The notes under the pieces were generated by a model. It was not told the origin of the DNA and did no database searches. It saw only the letters and a list, made by a program, of their open reading frames with translations. The position numbers and the translations under genes are program-made. Of a DNA stretch of 23,771 nucleotides, positions 1 to 9,400 are shown in pieces (positions within the stretch are counted from its first letter, which is position 1; every line of letters starts with the position of its first letter). The DNA is taken from NCBI GenBank assembly GCA_032718475.1, contig JAUCBJ010004599.1:1-23771 (forward strand), read 5' to 3'. Source of the DNA: Nemertoderma westbladi. Lineage: Eukaryota > Xenacoelomorpha > Nemertodermatida > Nemertodermatidae.

Positions 1-118
1 GATGATCTAGCAAATGTCATGAGTGATAGGGAGTTGTGGCGGTGCAATTTTGTTGACAAGCCGGCACAGCATTCTTAAAAATGCAGCTGCAATGCAGCAT
101 GCCGATCCTAGTAGTAGT
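1..118 (+). mobile_element. 3' end of an RTE-like LINE (copy 1)
   Basis: The sequence is the reverse complement of about 16984-17100, the 3' end of the LINE further right, with only scattered differences. An open frame from position 1 runs 25 codons, starting DDLANVMSDREL, to a TAA at 76-78; this is the C-terminus of the LINE polyprotein. A short 3' UTR follows, with a near-palindrome (gctgcaatgcagc, 86-98), and then three TAG triplets at 109-117 that match the longer TAG/TAC tail of the other copy. The element continues beyond the left edge. The next base starts a minisatellite, so the target-site duplication cannot be read. Assignment to the RTE-like group rests on the second copy's reverse transcriptase. 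Confidence 0.8.
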
Positions 119-623
119 GAACGGCGAGCTCTATGGTACTATACCATCTGTATCAACCACCCTCCGTGAACGCCGAGCTCTATGTTACTATACCATCTGT
201 ATCAACCACCCTCCGTGAACGCCGAGCTATATGGTACTATACCAACTGTATCAACCACCCTCCGTGAACGCCGAGCTCTATGGTACTATACCACCTGTAT
301 CAACCACCCTCCGTGAACGCCGAGCTCTATGGTACTATACCACCTGTATCAACCACCCTCCGTGAACGCAGATCTCTATGGTACTATACCACCTGTATCA
401 ACCACCCTCCGTGAACGCCGAGCTCTATGGTACTATACCACCTGTATCAACCACCCGCCGTGAACGCCGAGCTCTATGGTACTGTACTATACCACCTGTA
501 TCAACCACCCTCCGTGAACGCCGAGCTCTTTGGCACTATACCACCTGTATCAACCACCCTCCGTGAACGCCGTGCTCTTTGGTTCTATACCACCTGTATC
601 AACCACCCTCCGTGAACGCCGAG
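117..623. repeat. Minisatellite, 49-bp unit, about 10 copies
   Basis: Direct tandem repeats mark each unit by gtgaacgccgagctc and by accacctgtatcaaccaccc. Spacing between successive gtgaacg motifs is 49 bp (117, 166, 215, 264 and so on), with one 6-bp insertion near 481-486. Early units read accatctg where later units read accacctg. The first unit begins directly at the LINE TAG tail. Because 49 is not divisible by three, any open frames here are short and not meaningful. Confidence 0.95.
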
Positions 624-636
624 TCAACACACCAGT

Positions 637-666
637 CGGGATTCCCTCGCCAACTCGGGGATCCCG
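637..666. other. Short GC-rich inverted repeat
   Basis: cgggattccc (637-646) and ggggatcccg (657-666) are inverted copies with one mismatch that would be a G-U pair in RNA, separated by 10 bases. It lies just after the 49-bp array. The rest of 624-810 is AT-rich and I see no gene in it. No function can be assigned. Confidence 0.5.
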
Positions 667-810
667 TCACAAGATATATAAATCGTATTAGCAATACTTA
701 ATTAAGAAGCAATTAATAGTCAATCAAATAATATAGATTATTTGTTGGAATTTGTAAAATATCACATTTTGTTAATTTACCACTCACCGAAAATAGGAAG
801 TCCCACACCC

Positions 811-2671
811 GTGTTCAGAGTTTGGTTGGTTCACATATCGTGGTTCACAGTTTGGTTGGTTCTCATATCGTGGATTCGAGTTTGGTTGGTTCACATATCG
901 TGGATCAGAGTTTGGTTGGTTCACATATCGTGGGTCAGAGTTTGGTTGGTTCACATATCGTGGTTCAGAGTTTGGTTGGTTCTCATATCGTGGATTCGAG
1001 TTTGGTTGGTTCACATATCGTGGGTCAGAGTTTGGTTGGTTCACATATCGTGGAACATAGTTTGGTTGGTTCACATATCGTGGATTCGAGTTTGGTTGGT
1101 TCACATATCGTGGTTCAGAGTTTGTTTGGTTCACATATCGTGGGTCAGAGTTTGGTTGGTTCACATATCGTGGTTCAGAGTTTGGTTGGTTCTCATATCG
1201 TGGATTCGAGTTTGGTTGGTTCTCATATCGTGGGTCAGAGTTTGGTTGTTTCTCATATCGTGGATTCGAGTTTGGTTGTTTCACATATCGTGGATTCGAG
1301 TTTGGTTGGTTCACATATCGTGGTTCAGAGTTTGGTTGGTTCACATATCGTGGATTCGAGTTTGGTTGGTTCACATATCGTGGTTCAGAGTTTGGTTGGT
1401 TCGAATATCGTGGATTTGATTTTGGTTGGTTCACATATCGTGGATCAGAGTTTGGTTGGTTCACATATCGTGGTTCAGAGTTTGGTTGGTTCACATATCG
1501 TGGATTCGAGTTTGGTTGGTTCACATATCGTGGATCAGAGTTTGGTTGGTTCACATATCGTGGATTCGAGTTTGGTTGGTTCACATATCTTGGATCAGAG
1601 TTTGGTTGGTTCACATATCGTGGATTCGAGTTTGGTTGGTTCACATATCGTGGTTTAGAGTTTGGTTGGTTCACATATCGTAGATTCGAGTTTGGTTGGT
1701 TCTCATATCGTGAATTCGAGTTTGGTTGGTTCACATATCGTGGATCAGAGTTTGGTTGGTTCACATATCGTGGTTCAGAGTTTGGTTGGTTCTCATATCG
1801 TGGGTCAGAGTTTGGTTGGTTCTCATATCGTGGTTCAGAGTTTGGTTGGTTCACATATTGTGGTTCAGAGTTTGGTTGGTTCACATATCGTGGTTCAGAG
1901 TTTGGTTGGTTCACATATCGTAGATTCGAGTTTGGTTGGTTCTCATATCGTGAATTCGAGTTTGGTTGGTTCACATATCGTGGATCAGAGTTTGGTTGGT
2001 TCACATATCGTGGTTCAGAGTTTGGTTGGTTCTCATATCGTGGGTCAGAGTTTGGTTGGTTCTCATATCGTGGGTCAGAGTTTGGTTGGTTCACATATCG
2101 TGGATTCGAGTTTGGTTGGTTCACATATCGTGGTTCAGAGTTTGGTTGGTTCACATATCGTGGTTCAGAGTTTGGTTGGTTCACATATCGTGGTTCAGAG
2201 TTTGGTTGGTTCACATATCGTGGATCAGAGTTTGGTTGGTTCACATATCGTGGTTCAGAGTTTGGTTGGTTCTCATATCGTGGGTCAGAGTTTGGTTGGT
2301 TCTCATATCGTGGTTCAGAGTTTGGTTGGTTCACATATCGTGGTTCAGAGTTTGGTTGGTTCTCATATCGTGGATTCGAGTTTGGTTGGTTCTCATATCG
2401 TGGTTCAGAGTTTGGTTGGTTCACATATTGTGGTTCAGAGTTTGGTTGGTTCACATATCGTGGATTCAGAGTTTGGTTGGTTCACATATCGTGGTTCAGA
2501 TTTTGGTTGGTTCTCATATCGTGGGTCAGAGTTTGGTTGGTTCTCATATCGTGGTTCAGAGTTTGGTTGGTTCACATATCGTGGTTCAGAGTTTGGTTGG
2601 TTCACATATCGTGGATTCGAGTTTGTTTGGTTCACATATCGTGGTTCAGATTTTGGCTGATTCCCACATCG
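811..2671. repeat. Minisatellite, 30-bp unit, about 62 copies
   Basis: Each unit is built from three 10-base blocks: tggttcagag, tttggttggt and tcacatatcg. Variation is confined to a few positions: ggttcagag, ggatcagag, gggtcagag or ggattcgag in the first block, and tcac or tctc in the third. The unit is a multiple of three without stops in several frames, so long open frames arise on both strands. On the minus strand it reads as a ten-residue repeat (YVNQPNSEPR, with E/D/N and V/E variants). That frame is broken by a 1-bp insertion near 2461-2466 and has no ATG leading into it from the 2690 end. I treat it as a minisatellite. An eight-unit higher-order block (about 1681-1830) recurs 240 bp later (about 1921-2070). 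Confidence 0.95.
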
Positions 2672-2966
2672 TTCACATATCCTATATAATTATCAGCTTA
2701 TGAGGTTTTGCTGGAATATATTCGACTATATTTAGTAGATTTCGGTAGTTGAATTCGGAAATGATTCTCGGTGTTTTACCTATTAGAACAATAATTTAAT
2801 AATTTTAATTTAAAAATAAAGTTACAATGAAGTTTGTACAAATTAAAATAAAGTTACAATGACAATGACGATGAGATGGACTGATCTGATTAGAAAATAA
2901 TTTGTAATATAAAATCAATTTAATAACCTTATAATATATTATATTTACAGTCCACTATACTATTTC
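2672..2966. other. AT-rich spacer, 3' flank of the truncated Roc-COR-CARD locus
   Basis: No gene is visible. A 17-base direct repeat (aaataaagttacaatga) occurs near 2814 and 2850. On the minus strand, downstream of the paralogue's stop codon, ATTAAA at 2919-2924 is a possible variant polyadenylation signal about 45 bases past the stop. That reading is weak in such AT-rich DNA. Confidence 0.4.
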
Positions 2967-5203
2967 CTAACTGTCTTTATGTTTTTTTCTAGTTAGTAAT
3001 TTAACTAAGTGGCTCTGGTTAGTTTTATTCAATAATTCACAGAATACAATAAAGTCATCATAAGGTCTCCTTTTAATGGCTTCTATTAGTTCGCTGTTCC
3101 TTTGTAAACCAGTCGGCTGATATTTGATCTGCTCAATAAGATTTTCAGTAAGAATATTTCTACTTCTCAATAGCGGTAACAATTCACTCAGCTCCATGTT
3201 ATAAACCAGTTCAACTTTATTCCTCATAAGAATATTTTCAAATTCTACATCAACATTTCCTTCTATCATATCTACTAAATGTTGTTGGTTTGTTTGTGTT
3301 AAACTATCCATAAATACTTTCATAACGAACTCTGATTTCCCTTTCAGAGATTCTATAATGGCTCGGCTCTTTAGTATTTTAGTTTCTCTTGTTTCTATAA
3401 ACTGAATCTGATCATTGTTTAGTATAAAACTTTTTTCGATATATAGTAATAACTCAGTTGGTTCAAGTTTTTCTTCAATTTTTTTTGTTTCAACTTTTAA
3501 ATATTCCTGATCCTTCGATTTAACTAAAAACCAAGTTTTATATTCCTGAGTTTCTATACTTGCATTATTCTCACAGGTAATTATTGGTTTACTCAAACAA
3601 TCTGATAGTAGAATAAAGTGGATACAGGATTCATTGTGGCATTTATATAGGCCATGCCTTTCACATTTATATGAACAAGGACATGTTACTTTCAATTGAA
3701 AATCAACAATATTGTTCATATTTCCAGCTGATATAAGTTCTCCCAAGCTGTCAACAATGTAATCTTTTACTCTGTTTGCAAAATCAGAATCTGGAGGACT
3801 TATAATATTTTCGTTGCTATCAATATTATCTTTAGGTTTCATAAGAACTTTTCTTACAATTTGGACTTTTATTCTAGAAAAATGCCTTGGAGACACATAT
3901 AGAATTATATCGTGATCAACATCACAGTATATAACTACAGACCGGTAGTAAAGAGTTGGTTCAGATTTAATATCTCCAATGAGATACGACCATTCTATAA
4001 GGCGTTTTACTAGTCGATAAAATAGGCCCTCAGGTAAAAAACCATTAAATGCAATAAAAAATTCAATATCATTTGCTTTAATAGGGTAAATAGGCTGATT
4101 GGCATTTTTAAGTCTACAAGGTACATAATATGATTTATTCATTTTTGGCTTCTTTAACAATGGTTGTGATTCGTCTCCATTACCTGGCACAGTTTCTCCT
4201 ATTCTTTCACGTATTAAATCAAAACGCTCTAGGATTTTTAACATAAAATTTTTTTTGAGTCCCATATTACCCCAGATATCGTCCAGTAGATCCCAGTGCA
4301 ATATACCTTTGTCATCCAAATCTTCAAAATATTTCAAATTTTTCCAATTGATATGTTCTTTGACTGTAATAATACTGGCAAACATTGAACATTGAACCTC
4401 TGGTTTCAATATAATTGTATCACGCAACGATTCTTCATCAAAATAGATAATTCTACCTCTATCATGGTAAAATTCTAACATTGTCTTTAAACCGGGGTAT
4501 TCAAATTCTACTTTTATTTCCTTTAACTTACATTCTAAATCTATAATATCAATATAGACGTCATCATTTTTAAGTAATTGAGTTATAAGTTTTTCAAATT
4601 TTAAATAATCCAAAGGAATTTCTTCCTTAAATTTGTCCATTTCTTTAACAATTTCTAGCTGTAAGTTTTGAAGTTCTTCATCTGAATCTGATCTTGCCTC
4701 TTTGCTATTTTCCACAGCAAAATGCTTCTTTAACTAAAATATTGCAATGCAATGTGGACTTTAATAGTCGGAAAATTTCTTTAAACTTTTTACGAGCTAA
4801 AATGTTCTGAGTTTCTGGATCTTCATGCAAACTGGCTTTCTTTGTTCCAACTAAGAATACTGGAGGACCAGAAATGTTTGCGCCACTTTCTGAATTATTT
4901 TTACCAAATGTAAATATATTGCGCAACCAAAAATCAATAAATTCTATATTAGTCATCTCGCTATATATCTTATTTATATTCTCTTCATCGGCTCTGAATA
5001 TAATGTTGGCCGTTTAATCAGCATCTTGGGTCAGATCAAAAACAACTATATAAATAGCCCGTCTACTTAGAAACATCTGATGGGTTGTGTAATAAATACA
5101 TTGGCTACCAAAATCGACTATCTGTAGAGAAAAGCGACTGTCTTCCTCATTAAATTTAGCCAGAAAATCTTGAGGTTTACCAGATAATAATATATCCTCT
5201 AGG
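2967..5203 (-). pseudogene. Truncated Roc-COR-CARD protein paralogue
   Basis: Reading leftward from 5203, the translation aligns with the neighbouring gene at 6453-10103 from its residue 373 to near its end. It covers the second half of the Roc GTPase domain (G3 motif DFGSQ), the COR domain, a Cys-rich module (CPCSYKC, then ESCIHF) and two C-terminal CARDs (about residues 410-482 and 497-576 of the 582-residue segment at 2967-4715). Defects: an in-frame TAA at 5014-5016 where the neighbour has Gln; a one-base shift at the AAAA run 4719-4722, after which the frame continues; and loss of the G4 motif (TKKAS where the neighbour has TNKCD). The P-loop half is absent, replaced by the 12-bp array. 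The shift falls in a homopolymer, so a sequencing or assembly error is possible for that defect, but the missing P-loop and stop make a working GTPase unlikely. Apart from a near-identical patch at 5042-5201, similarity to the neighbour is only moderate, so this is an old duplicate. Confidence 0.85.
5042..5201 (-). other. Near-identical patch shared with the intact paralogue
   Basis: Bases 5042-5201 match 8827-8986 with about four mismatches in 160. Sequence on the low-coordinate side quickly falls to roughly 70 percent identity or less by eye. On the high-coordinate side similarity ends abruptly at 5201, eight bases before the 12-bp array. This looks like a gene-conversion or template-switch tract. 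Confidence 0.75.
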
Positions 5204-5208
5204 ATAAA

Positions 5209-6353
5209 CGGACAATAGGGTGGACAATAGGCGGGACAATAGGCGGGACAATAGGCGGGACAATAGCCGGGACAATTGGCGGGACAATAGGCGGGACAAT
5301 AGGCGGGACAATAGGCGGAACAATAGGAGGGACAATAGGCAGGACAATATGCGGGACAATAGGCGGGACAATAGGCAGGACAATAGGCGGGACAATAGGC
5401 GGGACAATAGGCGGGACAATAGGCGGGACAATAGGCGGGACAATAGGCGGGACAATAGGCGGGACAATAGGCGGGACAATAGGCGGGACAATAAGCGTGA
5501 CAATATGCAGGACACAAGGTGGGACAATAGGCGGGACAATAGGCGGGACAATAGGCGGGAAAATAGGCGGGATAATAGGCGGGACAATAGGCGGGACAAT
5601 AGGCGGGACAATAGGCGGGACAATAGCCGGGACAATTGGCAGGACAATAGGCGGGACAATAGCCGGGACAATTGGCGGGACAATAGGAGGGACAATAGGC
5701 GGGACAATAGGCGGGACAATAGGCAGGACAATAGGCGGGACAATAGGCGGGACAATATGCGGACAATAGGCGGGACAATAGGCGGGGCAATAGGCGGGAC
5801 AATAGGCTGGACAATAGGCGGGACAATAGGCGGGACAATAGGCGGGACAATAGGCGGGACAATAGGCGGGACAATAAGCGGGACAATAGGCGGGACAATA
5901 GGCGGGAAAATAGGCGGGACAATAGGCGGAACAATAGGAGGGACAATAGGCGGGACAATAGGCGGGAAAATAGGCGGGACAATAGCCGGGACAATTGGCG
6001 GGACAATAGGCGGGACAATAGCCGGGACAATTGGCGGGACAATAGGCGGGACAATAGGCGGGACAATAGGCGGAACAATAGGAGGGACAATAGGCAGGAC
6101 AATATGCGGGACAATAGGCGGGACAATAGGCAGGACAATAGGCGGGACAATAGGCGGGACAATAGGCGGGACAATAGGCGGGACAATAGGCGGGACAATA
6201 GGCGGGACAATAGGCGGGACAAAAGGCAGGACAATAGGCGGGACAATAGGCGGGACAATAGGCGGGACAATAGGCGGGACAATAGGCGGGACAATAGGCG
6301 GGACAATAAGCGGGTCAATAGGTGGGAAAATAGGCGGGACAATAGGGACAATA
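5209..6353. repeat. Minisatellite, 12-bp unit, about 95 copies
   Basis: Tandem gggacaataggc units with sparse variants (gccgggacaattggc, ggaacaataggag, ggcaggacaatatgc, gggaaaataggc). A 12-bp unit without stops stays open in several frames on both strands, giving artificial proteins of repeated PPIV, LLSR, CPAY, DNRR or GGTI. A block of variants starting near 5266 recurs in the same order near 6020, about 755 bp away, so the array grew partly by larger duplications. One 11-bp unit near 5760 shifts the frame. The array separates the truncated paralogue from the 3' end of the intact gene. Confidence 0.95.
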
Positions 6354-6409
6354 TGTATTTCGTGGTTAGTTACATTTGAGACAGAATTACACATTATACA
6401 AATTTCTCG

Positions 6410-6459
6410 TAAATTACTCAACTAAATTACTCAACTAAATTACTCAACTAAATTACTCA
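6410..6459. repeat. 13-bp tandem repeat, four copies, across a stop codon
   Basis: taaattactcaac is repeated at 6410, 6423, 6436 and 6449, the last copy diverging after taaattactca. On the minus strand the rightmost copy supplies the TAA stop (6453-6455) of the Roc-COR-CARD gene, and the others lie in its 3' flank. Confidence 0.9.
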
Positions 6460-9400
6460 TTATCAGAAATATCTTGAAATAGATTTACCAAATGTCCCTG
6501 TTCTGTATCAACTAATCCGTCACAGAATATCTTAAAGTCACTATAAGGACGTTTTTTTAGTTGCTCAATAAGTTCGTTATTCTTTTCTCTATCAGTCGTC
6601 TTAGAATTAATATTCTCAATAACAAATTGGTTTACAACGAATTTAGCTTGTAGGTATATAATTAGTTCTGGTAGAATAAGCATTTCAGATAATTCATATT
6701 GATTTTTTGTTAACATAATTTTGTGGTGGTGTCGGTCGAATTTAATTTCAGATTTAATGTCTTCTAAAAACAAAAATAATTCAGCTATATGTTCCTGTCC
6801 TGTCTCCATCAAACTATTACAGAATAGTTGGAAATCTTTGTAAGGTCGTTTCTTTATGAAGTTTACAAGTTCGCTGTTTCTTTCTATTGAAGTTGTCTTT
6901 GAATTAATTGATTGTACCATAAAATCATTCACAACAAATTTACTATATAAAACGATAAGCAATTCATCGAGTTCAATATTTTTTGCCAAGACATATTGAA
7001 GACGAGTCAGCATATATTGGTGTTGTCTATTAAAAGATACTTCCGTTTTTGAGTTTTCCAGAAATAAAAATAGTTCAGCTAAATGTCTCTGATTGGTCAC
7101 TTTCAGTCCCTCACAGAATATCAGAAACTCACTGTAACTACGACCTTTAATTTCATTAATTAGCAAATTGTTCCGATCAGCTGTTGTTCGTTCGGATTGT
7201 ATTAAATCCACAACTGATTTATTCAGAACAGATTCACTCTGTAAATATATCAACAGTTCGCCAATCTCTAAATCTTCAGCTAGTCTCTGTTGTAGGTCAT
7301 TGAGTTTGCTACAATGGAATGCTTCTATTTCTTGGGTTAATTTAGTTTCTGTAAACCATTTTTGATACTGATATGTTTTCACTTTTAGACGACTTTGGTC
7401 ACAAAGAACCTCATTATTTGTTAGACAATTCTCGAGACAAAGAAAATGAATACAAGACATATCCCCACAATCGTTTAACTTGTGACTTACACAACATGCA
7501 TTACAATAGCATCTCACTTTCAAACGAAACCCTATGTTACATTGTCTACCAATAAAATTCGTTAAAATTTCTTTTATTTGCTCTTTAAATCGAGTAGCTA
7601 TTTCTCGGTCAGGACCTGAAATAGACTCAACTTTATGGTGAATCAAAATAATTGGTCTTCTTATTAATTGAACTTTTATCCTGTAAAGATGAGGCGGAGC
7701 CTTTTCAATAACAATTTCGTGATCTAAATCCAGATATATTTGACTAAATCTATGAAACAATTTTGGTTCAATTTCTCGGTCACCATTTGCATAACACCAT
7801 TCTATAGTGTGTTTTACCAACTTAAAGTATAAACTCTCTGGAAGGAAACCATCAAATTCTATATAAAATTCAACGTCATTTTCTGTGATTGGAAATCCAT
7901 CTATTTCCTCCATAGGTTTAAGTCTGCAAGGTACATAGTATGATGACATCATAGCAACACCTGTTGTTGGTGATGTGTTTTTATTTGTAATTGCAGGAAT
8001 TCTCTCACACAATAAATCAAATCGTTCTAGAATATTTAACACAAACAGAATTTTAGATGGTTCAGTAATATCCCACCATATATAATCAACAAGTTCCTTG
8101 TGTAATATTCCTCTATCGTCTAGATCCTTCCATAATTTAATATGTTCAGGTTTTATTTTGTCTACTACCGTTATTATTCTTTTAAACATACCGCTCAACC
8201 ACTCTGGGTTCAATATAACTGTATTTCTCAATGATTCGTCATCAAAGTAAATTATTGTCCCCAAATCGTGGTGGAAATTCAACATTGTTTTCAAACCTGA
8301 ACCTTCAAAAACAACTCCGATCTCCGTTAATAAATTATCCAAGTCCATCACATCAACACAAATTTTATCACGAACTAATAATTTAGTGACCAGCTGTTGA
8401 AACTTAAGATATTGTAAAGGTATTTCTTCCTTATATTTAACCATTTCTTCTACAATTTCTTTCTGTAGCGCTTCAAGTTCCTTATCACCTACAGACCTCA
8501 GTTCCGGATCATTCTCAATAGCAAAATAATTTCTAACAAGTTTTTTATACGACATTTTATTTATAAAAGTTAAAATATTAGTGAATTGATTTCTTACGAA
8601 ACCAGTTTTTATTTTTGGATCGCATTTATTGGTTCCAACAATAAATACTGGAGGTGCAGTAGTTTCAGGAACGCAAAATAATTTGTTGCTAAATGTGAAA
8701 ATATTACGGAACCAAAAATCAATAAAATCTATATTCTTCATATCACCATAAACTTTGTAAATATTTTCATCTTCAGCTCCCACTATAATTTCAGCCTGAT
8801 CAGAAAGTTCATGCGAAAGATTAAACACAACGATATAAATAGCCCGTCTACTTAGAAACATCTGATGGGTTGTGTAATAAATACATTGGCCACCAAAATC
8901 GACTATCTGTAGAGAAAAGCGACTGTCTTCCTCATTAAATTTAGCCAGAATATCTTGAGGTTTACCAGATAACAATATATCCTCTATACCTTTTGTGACT
9001 TCTGAAGGGATATCATATTTATTGTCCTCAAATTTTGATTCATGTGGCGTTACGACTTTTCCGCTATCAGATATATTTCCTCTTTCGCTATCTACTGAAA
9101 TATCTTCTCTGATTTCCTTGCTGCTTTCTATTTTAATAATTCTATTCTTTTTTTTTTTTTTTCTATTTTTTTTTTTTCTTTTATCATAAGAACTGGTGCT
9201 ATTATTCATGTCTCTATCGCTATTTTCACCAGATATTACTGATAAAGTTGATTGGATGCCATCAGTGTATATTTTTTCACTGTCCACATTAGAAGCATCT
9301 TCTTGAACTTTGAATTCTAGAACACTTTTTGCAACTTTCTTTGCAACAGCATTATCTGGATCAGCCTCTAATGTATCAACATTCTTTAAATTAGTCCAGA

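Noticed and set aside
822-2660. Long plus-strand open frames with LVGSHIV or RVWLVHIS repeats
   Set aside because: They are by-products of a 30-bp unit that has no stop in several frames; both strands and multiple frames are open at once.
5014-6425. Open frames of repeated PPIV, LLSR, CPAY, DNRR and GGTI
   Set aside because: Same artefact of the 12-bp array. Only the last part of the minus-strand frame (5014-5201) is real coding sequence, from the Roc-COR paralogue.
8995-9189. Plus-strand frame ending in poly-Phe
   Set aside because: Antisense of the lysine-rich insert of the Roc-COR-CARD gene.
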